Assembly (NCBI GenBank): GCA_002245135.1 | Contig: NGBS01000292.1 | Span: 310,001 to 374,000 of the forward strand | DNA from: Proteromonas lacertae | Lineage: Eukaryota; Sar; Bigyra; Opalinata; Proteromonadidae | DNA length: 64,000 bases | Direction: 5' to 3' | In this document: one piece after another, positions 12,495 to 25,034 of the stretch | Position numbering within the stretch: position 1 is the first letter of the stretch | How the letters are laid out: each line of letters opens with the position of its first letter | Position numbers and translations under genes: made by a program | The notes under the pieces: generated by a model | Database searches by the model: none | The model's input: only the letters and a program-made list of their open reading frames with translations | Told to the model about the DNA's origin: nothing

Positions 12495-15400
12495 ATGAAG
12501 CAAATTGTCATTGGCCAAAGGCCTTTAACCATTGATGATGTTATAAATGCATCATATCAACGATACATGATTGTTATTGACAATGATACATTAACTGCTG
12601 TATAATTTAATTTTATGATTGTTGTTAGATTGATAAAAAAGTAGAAAAGAATGTTAAACAATTCAAAATTAAAGCTGATGAAGATTGTTTCAATCAGACT
12701 GAGTATTTCCGTATTATTTAAAATGTAGGTGTGAAGATTTAGATCCATCATTCTTGAATAATAACATTGTAAGATCAATTTTATTCATTTGTATCTCAAA
12801 ATTTATTAGAGTATAATTTTTACACTTTTTATTTTTTACAGGGTGATAGTTGTATTAGTAAAGAAACAATCACCAGAATAGTCTCAATTCTAAACAACTC
12901 AATTGAACTAGAAGTTTCAATCAAAAACTATACTCAACAAATAATCAAAGCAATTGAAGGAACAGGTCATTGTAGATATGGTGAAAATAAAGATGGTACA
13001 GTAAATGAAGCATTATCATTCTATGGAATTAAGAATGATGAATATGAATTGACAGAACCAGAAAAATATGAATTAAGAAACGTATCTATTTTTAATAATT
13101 CTATAATTCATAGCCAACTTATCTATGTTTAGGTTTAACCATAACAGGTGTATATTTATTACGTAATACATTGATACAAGAGTTGGCATTATCATCTTTA
13201 TCAGTGGAAGTATATCAATCATCAGCATCTCCATATATTGAAGATAATGAAGTATTAATATATTAATATATTATTATATAGAAATGTACAAATCATAAAG
13301 GGTATTCATATTCCTGTCAATTATTGAGATTATTTTTAGCATCTTCATTAAATATTAAACCAAAATATATTGATGAAAATATATTTATACAATACATCCC
13401 ACAAGTATATTTATATTTATTCATTCTTATAGTTGATTGGCCCATCTCTTGATCTATGTGATTATGCTTTAAAATCATTAATTATCGATTTAAATGCAAT
13501 TCAAGCGCTTAATTCCAATCCATTACATCAAATAGCCACAGCTAATGGTTTATATATTCAAGATATGTGTAGTAATATCGTATTATCATTAGCACCAATG
13601 GCTGAGTCTATTCATGATAGAATATGTGATATGAGTAAGAAATATACCATTCCAATGAATGAAGAATTTCAATCAGCTGTTGATAATTACTTGGATGAAG
13701 TGAAACATTTGGTATATATATTATATTAATAAATATTTCTTTTATTTTTATTAATATATATATATTCTAATTAGATTAATGTTGTTTCTGAAGCTTCTGC
13801 TGATCCAAAACATATTAAAAGTTCATTACAATGTTCCTATTCACTCAGTCTCATTTGTTTATCCATTAATTCATTAATCAACATGGAATCAAAGTTGTCA
13901 GTGAAAGTATTAATGCAAAGAGGAAGTGATTTAGCTGTACAAAGAGTAGAAGATCAAATCAAGAAGAATGAAGGACAACTGAAGCAATTACTAAACAAAC
14001 ATCAAAAAGAACTTCAAGACAAGCCTGATGATGCAGAATTAAAAGCCAAATTTGATAAAGAAGTAGAAGAATTAAAGCAAAAGCAAGAAAAAGATATAAA
14101 AGACTTAAAAGAAAAAGTAGAAAAAGATAATACCAGTTTAATCCATCTAGGTCAAGGAACATGTCAAATATACTGTTTATTAAAAGATGTAATAGAAGAT
14201 GTTGATTCATTTATAAATATAGTTCATCCACTCTTAGGTGAATTATATCCACTCACTATTTCATTATTAGATAAATATTTAAGTGGAGGAAATAGAAGAA
14301 AACCACAAATCCCTAAAGGAACAAGAGATTATTTACCAAATCAAATGATTATCAGAGAATATGTATTTAATACGATTAGAAAAATATTCAAACGTCATGG
14401 AGCTGTAGAAATAGATACTCCAGTATTTGAACATAAATCTACACTAATGGGCAAATATGGTGAAGACAGTAAACTGATCTACGATTTAGCTGATCAAGGT
14501 GGTGCAGAATTATCATTAAGATATGATCTAACCGTTCCATTTGCTCGATTTTTATCCACTAACAGTATTGGTAATATAAAGAGATATCATATAGCAAGAG
14601 TATATCGAAGAGATAATCCTGTATTAAGTAAAGGAAGATTTAGAGAGTTTTATCAATGTGATTATGATATAGCAGGTAAATATGATGTTATGATTCCTGA
14701 AGCTGATGTATTATCAGTTGCTTGTGGTATTTTATCTTCTTTACCAATTGGTGATTTTGTATTTAAATTAAATCATCGAAAATTGTTAGATGCAATGATG
14801 GAAATCTGTGGTGTTCCAAAAGACAAATTAAGAGCTATAAGTTCTGCTATTGATAAGTTAGATAAAGAGAGTTGGGAAGAAGTAGCTGATGAAATGCATA
14901 ATGTAAAAGGATTACCAATGGAATCTGTTAATATGATCAAGAAATTTGTTGATAATAAAGGAAATCTTAAAGAATTATTGGATAAGTTTAAAAACAACAA
15001 ATCTGATTGGTTCGGAGATCATCCAATAGCAAACGAAGCATTAAATGAATTAGAAATATTATACAATTACTTAGAAGCAATGGATGTATTGAAATATATT
15101 CAATTTGATATGTCTTTGGCTAGAGGTTTGGATTATTATACTGGTTTGATTTATGAAGCAATTCTCACTGATCCAAGTGTAGGAGTTGGTAGTATTAGTG
15201 CTGGTGGTAGATACGATCATTTAGTTGGTATGTTCACTCCAGGCGATAAAGAAACTCCTTGTGTTGGCATAAGCATAGGAGTTGAAAGAGTATTTGCAAT
15301 CATGGAGAAGAAAAGTGAGAAAACCAATGAATTGTTGAATAGAGGTAAGACTAGTGTGTTTGTTGCTTCGATTGGTAATAATTTGGTTAGTGAAAGGATG

Positions 15401-15661
15401 AAAATTGCCAATGAATTGTGGAGTAATAATATATCTGCTGAATTCTTATATTCTAATAACCCTAATATGAAGAAACAATTAGCTGCTGACTTTAGAGAAA
15501 GGACACAAGTATATGATTGTTATTGGTGAGGATGAGATCAAAAAGAATATAGTGAAAGTCAAAGTTATTGACACAAAAGAAGAAATAGAAGTACCAAGAT
15601 CTGATATGGTGAAGACTTTGTTAGAAAAAGGTTGTCCAAAAGTTGAGATTGAATCACTCTA
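12495..15661 (+). CDS. HARS: Histidyl-tRNA synthetase with N-terminal ammonia-lyase-like (HAL/PAL) domain; one-base frame break near the 3' end
   Basis: Short exons from 12495 encode about 450 residues resembling histidine/phenylalanine ammonia-lyases (start PLTIDDVINA; later RNTLIQELALSSLSVEVYQS and IQALNSNPLHQIATANGLY). There is no lyase Ala-Ser-Gly MIO motif that I can see, so lyase activity is unlikely. The large exon from ~13780 contains a charged coiled-coil insert, then a class II HisRS core: IPKGTRDYLP, LRYDLTVPFARF, RVYRRDNPVLSKGRFREFYQ (motif 2), LARGLDYYTGLIYE (HisA) and SAGGRYDHLVGMF. The frame closes early at 15527-15529. Reading on after skipping one base near 15495-15502 restores KYMIVIGEDEIKKNIVKV through the TAG at 15661, the expected anticodon-binding end. 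I believe a similar lyase-like extension occurs in some plant and protist cytosolic HisRS; not verified here. Confidence 0.85.
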
Positions 15662-15866
15662 GAAAGAAAATATTTTGAAGTATTAGTTTTAAACTTTTAT
15701 TATTATGAAATATTACTATTATAATGATTTGTCCTTGAGTAAATAATCTGATTTTTAATCTTATCCAATCAAATCTTTGCTTGAAGGTTTGCATTTGTAT
15801 TTCAATCTTTTGTTTTAAAAAGAAGTGGTATGACTACAGTTTATTTATTTATTTCATTTTATAGAA

Positions 15867-17043
15867 ATGGATACACCTGAATCTATAGAAGTAAGTAAAT
15901 TTACAAAGTACTCATGCATACCAGGTATGTTAACTTTTGGTACAGCAACTGTTGTCATTCAAAAGATCGTCTTAACTATGAGATCTCATGACAATGATGG
16001 AAATAAAGAACAATTCTCAAAGCCATGGTTTCAAACTGAAGCTATGTTCGTCGGTATGATGCTTTGCTTAGTTGTCTATGAACTTACAGAATGTTTCAAA
16101 CGTTTCAAGAAAGTCAAAGAAGAAGCCAACACATCCAGAAAGAGAGATTATGTAATGGTCTTAATTCCAGCACTTTGTGATATGTGTGCTACCTGTATGA
16201 TGAATGTAGGTTTAGTATGGATTCAACCATCCATCTGGCAAATGTTAAGAGGTTCAATGATCATCTTTTCAAGTATTATGACATACTTCTGTTTAAAACG
16301 AAAGCTGAAGTTATACTAAATGGATAGCCGTTTTAATCACTGTAGTAGGTTTATTAGTTGTTGCTGTTGCATCATTAAATATTCCAACAGTAAACAATGA
16401 TGAAGATGATGATGATGATATTGATAGCACTGATCCAGATGCTACATCAGCACCAAAGACAGGAACAACCACCTTACAAATGATTATTGCATTCATTTTA
16501 GTTATTGGAGCTCAAATCATTCAAGCTTCTCAAATTGTGATTGAAGAGCATTTATTAAAATCAATCAATATGCCTGCTTCCTTGATTGTAGGTATTGAAG
16601 GTTTCTGGGGAACTTTAGTTTTAGCCATAATTATGATACCTTTAGGTTATACACCAGAATCTTGGGATGTATTCCATGAAGATACAGTTGACAGTTTTGA
16701 ATTAATTGGACACAGTTCTACATTAGCTATTGCTTTAATTTTATATGTATTCGCCATTTTAGCTTATAATTTATTCGGTATGATGGTTACTCAAACATTC
16801 ACTGCTGTTCACAGAACTATTATGGAAGGTATCAGAACCAGTTGTATTTGGTTATGCAATTTATTCATTCATTATGTAATTGATGAACATTTCGGAGAAA
16901 TCTGGAATTACTGGAGTTTCTTAGAATTATTCGGATTTGGAATATTGATATTTGGTACTTTAGTGTATAATGAAGTTATTCCATTACCATTACCATGTGA
17001 TAAAGACAAAGGAGAAGCTTTATTAAGTAATGAACAAGTATAA
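15867..17043 (+). CDS. SLC35F6-like drug/metabolite transporter; one-base frame break in the middle
   Basis: This is a ten-helix DMT-superfamily carrier. The first half includes CIPGMLTFGTATVVIQKIV, CDMCATCMMNVGLVWIQPSIWQMLRGSMIIFSS; the second includes ASQIVIEEHLLKS, VGIEGFWGTLVLAI and TVHRTIMEGIRTSC-like segments typical of SLC35F6/C2orf18. Family members sit in lysosomal or mitochondrial membranes. The frame ends at 16317-16319 after KRKLKLY. Skipping the T of TACTAAATGG (16314-16323) continues directly into WIAVLITVVGLLVV, the expected next helix, and stays open to 17043. An Asp-rich loop (residues ~180-190) is an insertion. The start at 15867 directly follows a TAG acceptor-like sequence, so a 5' untranslated exon is possible. 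The break may be a sequencing error, a real mutation, or +1 frameshifting. Confidence 0.82.
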
Positions 17044-17193
17044 ATGATGACAATGACAATAAATGTTCACCTTCAAGTGATATATATTGGTTATTTTTGT
17101 TTACTTGGGGAGGATATGAAGTATTTCTGAAAATATTAATTCAAAAAAATACAAAAGAAATAGTCGTTTCAAATATCGTTTTGTTTGATAAAA

Positions 17194-17917
17194 ATGATTA
17201 AAGCTAATCGTACATTGCGTAAAATGGGTATAATTTTTGTTTTTAAATCTCAGTAAAACCACCTGCACATTTATCAATGGGAGTTACAGGCACACTTATC
17301 AAATATGAAGAAGATAAAGATATTACCCCACCAGATGTATTCTTATATATCTAATTATATATTTTGGATAGTCTCCGACAACAATATATTCAGAATCAAG
17401 TTATCACTCTCACCATTCACATTCTTCTCACCATACAAATCATTCACATCATTCTTCACGTCCTACAACTCATGATTCTAAAAAATCACAGAGATCAGCA
17501 GCAAAAGAGGTATTGTCACCTCATTCAATTAATTCAAGATCTACAGGAACACACACTCCATATTCAAATTCTCGACCTTCCACAGGTGTAAGTAGTAGAA
17601 GTGGAAGAAGTGATAATAAAAGCAAAAGCAGTGACTGGGAATTAGATGAAGAAGCTTTATTGAGAAGTGTAATGGAAAGAAATAAAAGACAATCATCCAG
17701 AGAATTTCTAGGAAAAGGAGCAGCACAAGCGATAAATGGTCCTCTTTATGGATCTGTATAATTTATAATTGTAATGAAATAGGATGTATGTGTTGATACA
17801 ATGAGTAATTTACAAACACAATTGGTGAAAGAAAAGCAGAAAAGACAAGCAATAGAAACTAAAATGCATGTTTTGTTAAATGAATTAGATGATATTAAAA
17901 GAACAATGCATGAGTAA
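17194..17917 (+). CDS. Unrecognised His/Ser-rich protein with C-terminal coiled coil
   Basis: Four exons: MIKANRTLRKM, then (after a ~26-nt intron) KPPAHLSMGVTGTLIKYEEDK, then a long exon, then a last exon after a 27-nt intron at 17754-17783. The long exon is packed with Ser, His and Thr (runs such as SYHSHHSHSSHH) and Arg/Ser/Gly, and is probably disordered. The last exon encodes DTMSNLQTQLVKEKQKRQAI and continues as a coiled coil to MHE-stop. Total about 230 residues. No known domain is recognised. Continuity of frame across three introns argues that it is real. Confidence 0.6.
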
Positions 17918-18540
17918 AATAAATATAACAGCAATTAATATATATATTATTTAGTGTTTTTTATTGTAGTTATTGTTTATAAGGTAATTGAATGTAAATT
18001 GACATAACTCAAGCCAAGTATTTGAATATTTATATTTTTCTCATTTTTGGCGTTATAAAGCATGTATTCATAATTATTTGTTTATAATATCCATCATTAG
18101 TTGTGAAATTATCATATTACAATGATTTAAACTAAGCATGAGATTTATTATGAGAAAAGCAAAATTATTATTGTTAAGAGCAAATGGTTAGTAAAATTCA
18201 GTTCATTGAGGGAATATAAATAGCAGTTCACTATTGTCTACTTCATTTTCTGATTGTTAAGCTAATTTTGCTATTTTTACTTGTAAGGTTATATAAAATG
18301 TCGATAATAAAAGATTACAGAAAATATAGCAATGTGATTGTAGTTTCTATTCTGCAAATATTATTGGTGATTTACTCTTCTAGTAAAGCGCTTAGCGTAA
18401 TAGCTTTTAATATAGTCATCATTAATAAATACTATTATACTGGTACAGATATAATTAGAATTAAAATGTATTTATTGTAGAAATAATGACGATTTATTTA
18501 TTCGTTATAAAAGAACATTTAAGAAACAATTGAAAAAGCT
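17918..18540. other. Intergenic spacer
   Basis: About 620 bases of AT-rich sequence with no conserved frame. A 70-codon frame at 18268-18480 has no recognisable feature and I treat it as chance. The following gene starts at 18541 with a signal peptide. Confidence 0.5.
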
Positions 18541-21500
18541 ATGAAAAATCTTACGATCTTTACAATTATATGTATTGTTTAATACTTATTAAATAGGCTT
18601 ATGTTCAACATATTCACTTGCCCAAGATACCTTTAGCTATGACAATCCAAAACCAGATTATGTTGTTGGGAAGTTAATCACACCGAATTCACCAAATATC
18701 GCTATAGCAGGTGCTAAATTCTCAATTGTACCGTCTTTAAGTAGTGGTCTCTCTTTAGATCAAACATCTGGAACAATTAGTGGAACTCCGTTAGAACAAT
18801 ATCAAGCTTATTATATTATTACATTAACATCACCAGATGGAACTATTAAAAAAGCTAATATTAACATGCTAAGTATAAATTATCAATTAATTATTTAGTT
18901 TGGGATGTACCAAAAGTTTTAACATGCGGATTAACAAAATTGTTTATCGCATCGGATGAAACAGATTCATTTCCCTGTAAAAGTGACAAATATGTAAACA
19001 GTTGGTCAATTAACTTCAATCCTGCTGGTTCATATCCTATTACAATATCAAATTCTGGTGTTTTACAGTTTAAACAATTTTTCACCTCCTGACAACCCAA
19101 TAACGTATATTATTTTTTGTTTTTAATGATAATAGAGTGACATTAAATGCAGAAAATCCAGCTGGTAAAAGTGCAAATTCTACATCGATAATAATCTCAA
19201 AATCAGATGTAGTGATTAAATCAGGTTTAAATGTGAAGGTAGATAAAGTTAATAGTTTTATGTGTGGTAATGAAAATGCTATAAAAACAATATACAATAG
19301 TAAAACCACAATAATAGACAATTTAGATGGTTTAGATGGATCTGATGCATATACAGTTTGGGATAATAAATTAGGTGGATTTTTATCAACTTATAATGCT
19401 AAATGGTGGAATTACACAATAGAAGCAGCAATATTTGCTCCAGAAAAAGGTGGATACAAGATACACTATAATACAGATTATACTTCATATCAAATCTATA
19501 TTGATGATAAGGTGAGTGATATTTATGAATTTGGTTACGGTTATACTGATAAATCGGTTTATTATTATACTCAATGTAGTGTTTGGGAAGAATCAGATTG
19601 GAGTACTAATAGTAGAATTAACAGCTGGATATCACACATTTAAAATTGTTGGTCATTATACATGTAAGACAAGTAAGAATGCATACTTCTGCTGGTCAAT
19701 GATATACTGTGATGAACTTGAAAACAATGCTACTTACATAAGTTTATGTTAAGATGGACACCTCCAGGTAAAACATCAGAGGAATCAGTACAATATTACT
19801 ATTATATAAAGGTTTATAATGTTATTTCATACTTATCATTTGATAGTGATTATTTCACTATGCCAATAAATTCTTATTTTGAAATTCCATTCAAAATAGA
19901 AAGAGGTAAACCAAGTGAATGTACAACAGGAGATAATAGAATAACAATTGATCTTACAAAATACATATTAACAGGACAAATAGATGTAGAAAGTAATCTG
20001 AAATTGACAATACAATGTTCAACTGAAACTTCAACAACCAATGCAGTTATTTTATATGTTGATATAGTTGATAGATATGTAAAAGGAATAGTTGCCTATT
20101 ATCTTAAATCTGATGAATTTGATAAAAGCTGTTCATCTCCTTATACAACTTCAACTGGAAGGTGTTATAACCGAATTTATTACGATTAGAAGATGATATA
20201 AATCAAGAATACAATCCAATTCAATCAGTTTGGGATGGTTTAACTCCGAATTTTGCAAGTGAATTTGGAGTAAATTGGGAAGGTTATATAAAGATAGAAA
20301 CATCTGGCTAGTTATATTTTCAACTTAACTTCAGTTCAAGGATCTTGGTTATTTATTGATTTTGTAGAATTAATTCAATCAAAAAGGAGTTCATGATTGG
20401 AGTTCAAAAACAGGAACAAAATCTCTAACTGCAGGTTATCATTTCATAAGAGTGAATTATATGAAGAATATTGGAGCAAGTGGAATAAAATTGTTATATA
20501 AGAATGAGATAGATTCTTCATTTGAAAATCTGATTGGTAAATTGTATTTTGTTCCAAGAGGAGATTTTGAATATCGAGTTAGTTATGCAGTTTACATAGT
20601 GAATAATCGAATATCTGACAATATTCCATTTACTGAAGGAGATCAATTAATAAGTGAACTGTGTATCTGATCCTAGTTTACCTCCTGGTTTAGAGTTATC
20701 TGGTTGTATAATTCGAGGAACACCAACAACAGTTCAAGACGTAACATCGTATGTGATAAGTGGTAAATTATCAGATGGTAAAATAATTATGTCAACAATT
20801 CAAATAACCATAATTGCAGATATAAAACCACAAGGACTTCATTTAGTAGATTTAGATAATGGAGGAATATCCATAACTGAGTTGAATCTGTTTATTGGAA
20901 ATGAAAGTCACTTATTAATAAGTGTTGATAGTGGTGCTGTAATTAGTTATGAATTACCAGTAGTTCCTCAAGGTTTTAAATATGATAAATATAAAGGTAG
21001 TATAACAGCTATTTCAACTGAATATTTGACTAATTATGAATTAGAAATTCGAGCTTATTATTTTAATAGTGAATATGTCAGCACAAAAATAGTGACAAAT
21101 GTGATAAGTGGATGTTCTGGTGAATATAAACCTCATTTTGTGAAAGTAGTTGATTCGAAAAGTCCAAGAGCTGAAATTATGTGCAGATTTGAATATACAA
21201 ATGAAACTACAATTTATGGTTATACAATTCCTTCAGGATCACCTCCATTATATTTTCCATCTTTATGCTTAATTCCTGGAGATTATAGATTCTATGCATC
21301 TGATTTTGAAGATGGAGATGGAAGTTTCTTCTTTGAGTTTTATACTGATGGAAAGTTAGCTGATAGAATAGATATGAAATATTATGGATATGGTACTTAT
21401 AGAATAAATACTGTACCAAAATCACCAGTAATTGTCTATTCAAATGTAATAGAAGAATTCTATTTAAATGAAGAAGTGAAGATAGTTCCAATAGTAAAAC

Positions 21501-24500
21501 TTCTTGATAGTTGTAAAGTATCTCCTGATTTACCTTCATTTTTACATTTTAATTCAACAAATTGTGCAATAGCTGGAAAAGTGACAGGAGAATCTCCAAA
21601 ACAGCTTTATAAGATAATAGGATCAAATGTGAATGGAATAACAACTAGATTCCTTAATTTGACATTCTATGGTGATATAATTGAAAATTTATGTTCAAAA
21701 CAAGGAAAATCCATGATTGAAATTCATGTGAATGGCAAGTGAATATACTTCTCCATCTTTATGGACATATAATCTTTACAAAACTTCTGAAATGGATAAT
21801 GATAATAAAAGTTCAATAATCGAATTGAAAGGATCAGATGAAGGATGGGAAAGTGGAAAGATATATGAATATATTTATTGTATATCAAATGATGAATATA
21901 CTTCGTTTTACAGAACAAGTAATTCATATTCAGGTTATGGAAATGGATTTATTGATGTATTAGTTGATGGAATTCCAGTTGACAGAACATCATTAGCTTA
22001 TTATGTAATGAAAAAAGAAAAGAATTTTCATTCCACATTAGATTGTGGTTATAATACAGTTTGGGAGAATTCAATTCAATATGAAGATGGTTGGGATAAT
22101 CCAAATAGTCAACATTCAACATGGTCAAAATCCAAATTATCTGAATTGAATAAAGTATCTGGAAATGTAATTTATATTCGAAAGATAGACACATTTGGTG
22201 AATTAGATAAATATAATGCCTTTGCTTTAAAAGTGAGTTATATAAGTGGAGTAGTAATAAAAGTGAATGGAAAAGAGATCTTTCGAAATAATTTACCCAA
22301 TGGTGAAATATCTCCCTCCACAATGGCAAATAATCGATTTGATGTTTTAACTGCTGAAGTGTTTATTCTTCCAATAACATGGTTAGAAGAAAATCCATTT
22401 GAAATATCAATTGAATTACACAAATTCAATGGCGAAAGCAATTTCCCAGAAGTAAGTTCTTCATTATTGAGAATAATTGGAAGTGAACAAGATTGCCTAA
22501 TTCTTAATAAATACTCAAACAGAGTTACTGAGACAAATACAAAAGCTTATCGTTATCATATTTCCTATGCTTTTGATGAAAATCCTAATTCAAAGTTTTA
22601 TATATCTACAAATTCTGGTTGGGGAATAATGAGATACAAAGATCATTTTCATCCATATTTCACTCAGTTTAGTATTAATGCATATTCTACAGATGATACT
22701 CCAAAAGACTTTACGGTAGAAGGATTATATAATTCTCAATGGATTTTGATTGGTAATTATGTTGGTATAACATATCCTGAGAATAAAAAAAGAGTATTTA
22801 CAGATTATAACACAACTGTGATGTATTCAGCAATAAAAATATCTATTACTAATACTACAGGTAGTAATATTGATGTTAATGACATTAATTTCCATTTATG
22901 TCCAATAAGATATTGTAAAGCTGTAGAAGGAATACCAGAAACAATGACAGGTACTGAAACTATTGTTGGTTGTAAAACCTCAGGAATTATTGGAAATCGA
23001 ACATTATACTGTAATAATGATAAATCTTGGAGTGAAATCAAGAATAGTTGTAATGAATTCTCCATCTTTAATTAGTAAAGAAACATCTTATACATTCAAA
23101 GCAGGTAGTTTCTATGAAAATAAGAGATTATTCACAGTTTCAGGAAAAGATGTAATTTATTCAATGGTTACTGAAATAAGTGGCTTAAGAATAGATAATA
23201 AAACTGGTTTAATATCTGGTCAACCATATATTGAACAATCATCAAAACCAGTTTATTTCAAAGCCAGTAATCCATATTTAAGCGATGGTATAACAATTGA
23301 AATAGCCATAACTGTTTTACCTTCAAATATTCCAATAAAGATTTGGAGTAATGAATCTGTGATATTAGATGCTGGTAAGATGTATAAAGATTATCAATTA
23401 TTTTATGTAACAGGTGAAAATATCAAATATTCAGTTGATAAACTACCAAAAGGATTGAATATGAACAAAAACAGTGGATTGATAAATGGAATGACAATTG
23501 AAGAAAGTTCAATGAAATGTACATTTACTGCTTCAAACAATGCAGATTATATTCATATAATGATGGAAATAAATGTGACATTATCATCAGAACCTAATAA
23601 TATAAAATATGAGAAAGAAGTGAAAATGATATTTGGAATGAATTATAAAGATTTACAGCCATATCTTTGTTTAGCTAAAACAATCTTATACTCAGTTACT
23701 CCAGCATTACCTGATGGATTGAAATTAGATGGAAATAGTGGAATGATAAGTGGAAAAGTAAATACTGAACCACCAAGTAGTAATTCTTATACATTCAAAT
23801 GTTATAATGACAACGGAGAAGTATCTAATCCAATCACAATAACAACTGAAGAATCTGTAGAACCAGTAATAATTAATCATATTGACAGTATAACAATCGA
23901 AGGTGGAAAAGAATATGATGGATTAGAATTAGGAAGAATAACTGGAAAGAATTTAGTCTATTCAATAATACCGAATCTTCCATCTACAAGCTTGAAATTT
24001 GATTCATCTAGTGGAAGAATTAGTGGATATATATCAAGTAGTTTTAATTCAATAGACACAACAATCTTAGTAAGTGGAAGTGGAAAACAAGTATCATTTT
24101 CATTCATCTTATCCTCATCAATTCCTACTAAACCAGTTATAATTCCATCCAGTAAAATCTCCAGTATAAAATTCAAATTTGGTGAAGCAATAAAATCCAT
24201 TTATCTATTTGTGGCAGTTGGAACAAATCTTGAAATCTCAGTAAATCCTGAATTACCTAAAGGAATTTCATTAGATTCCAAATCTGGTGAAATCTATGGA
24301 ATACCAATAATATATGTTGAAAAAACCAAATATACATTCACAATTAAGAATCCTCCATCTGTTGAAACACTAACTGTGAATGTGGATATAGAATTTGATG
24401 CAATATATTGTGAATCTGATTCTGGATTTGTAAGAAGTCCAGCAGAAAGAGGAGGAAGAGAAGTGTCAATAAAATGTGGAGTAACAAAAAGTGGATTGAA

Positions 24501-24753
24501 AAGAAGAAAATGTTTATTAACTGATGATAATAAAAGTGTTTGGGGTAAAATTGATGATAGTGAATGTAAAACAAGTAGTGCAGCAATAACAGGAATAGCA
24601 ATTGGATCAGTAGCAGGTGGATTAATAGTGATAATGGTGATAATATTCTGTTTATTAAGAACAGGAATGTTTAGAAGAAGAGCAAAATCTCAATCATCTT
24701 TAAATAGACAATCAATGTCAGAAAAACAAAATCCCGATGGTATAAGGATGTAA
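18541..24753 (+). CDS. Giant surface protein with He_PIG, PA14-like, discoidin-like and sushi-like modules; frame interrupted about nine times
   Basis: Exon 1 (18541-18571) plus a 25-nt intron gives the signal peptide MKNLTIFTIICLCSTYSLAQ. Exon 2 is a putative-Ig repeat (PSLSSGLSLDQTSGTISGTP). Then come PA14-like modules (e.g. YTVWDNKLGGFL, LTAGYHTFKIVG), more He_PIG repeats (DPSLPPGLELSGCIIRGTPT), a discoidin/F5-8-like segment near 22480-22890 (DDTPKDFTVEGLYNSQWILI), a sushi-like Cys module near 22900-23050, five further He_PIG repeats to ~24390, a last Cys module and a membrane helix (TGIAIGSVAGGLIVIMVIIF) with a basic tail. Besides true introns (18887-18898 region, ~19104-19134), the reading frame shifts near 19080, 19610, 19745, 20180, 20310, 20385, 20655, 21735 and 23055. 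Clean introns do not explain these. It is either a decaying gene or sequence error. Homology on both sides of each shift is good. Confidence 0.7.
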
Positions 24754-25034
24754 TGGAAATAATTCTAAATTACCATCTTATAATAATTATTAAAAATGTG
24801 TATTGTTAAAATGTTTGTTTTGTGAAAGGGGAGGTGTAAAGAAAATAGAAAAATACCTCTAATTTCTCAAATTGTTAAGTTATGTTAATCAAATGCAGAA
24901 GTGGTTTAATAACATACATCTATTTTCTGTAAAGTCTATAGAAGTGGTATTTTTTAAACATACTCCTCTAAATCTTTCATTTATATTTATTAGTTATATA
25001 ATACACAAATTTCATTAAATAAATAGCATTTAGT

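Noticed and set aside
18268-18480. A 70-codon + strand frame
   Set aside because: No homology, no partner exons and composition like the surrounding spacer; judged chance.
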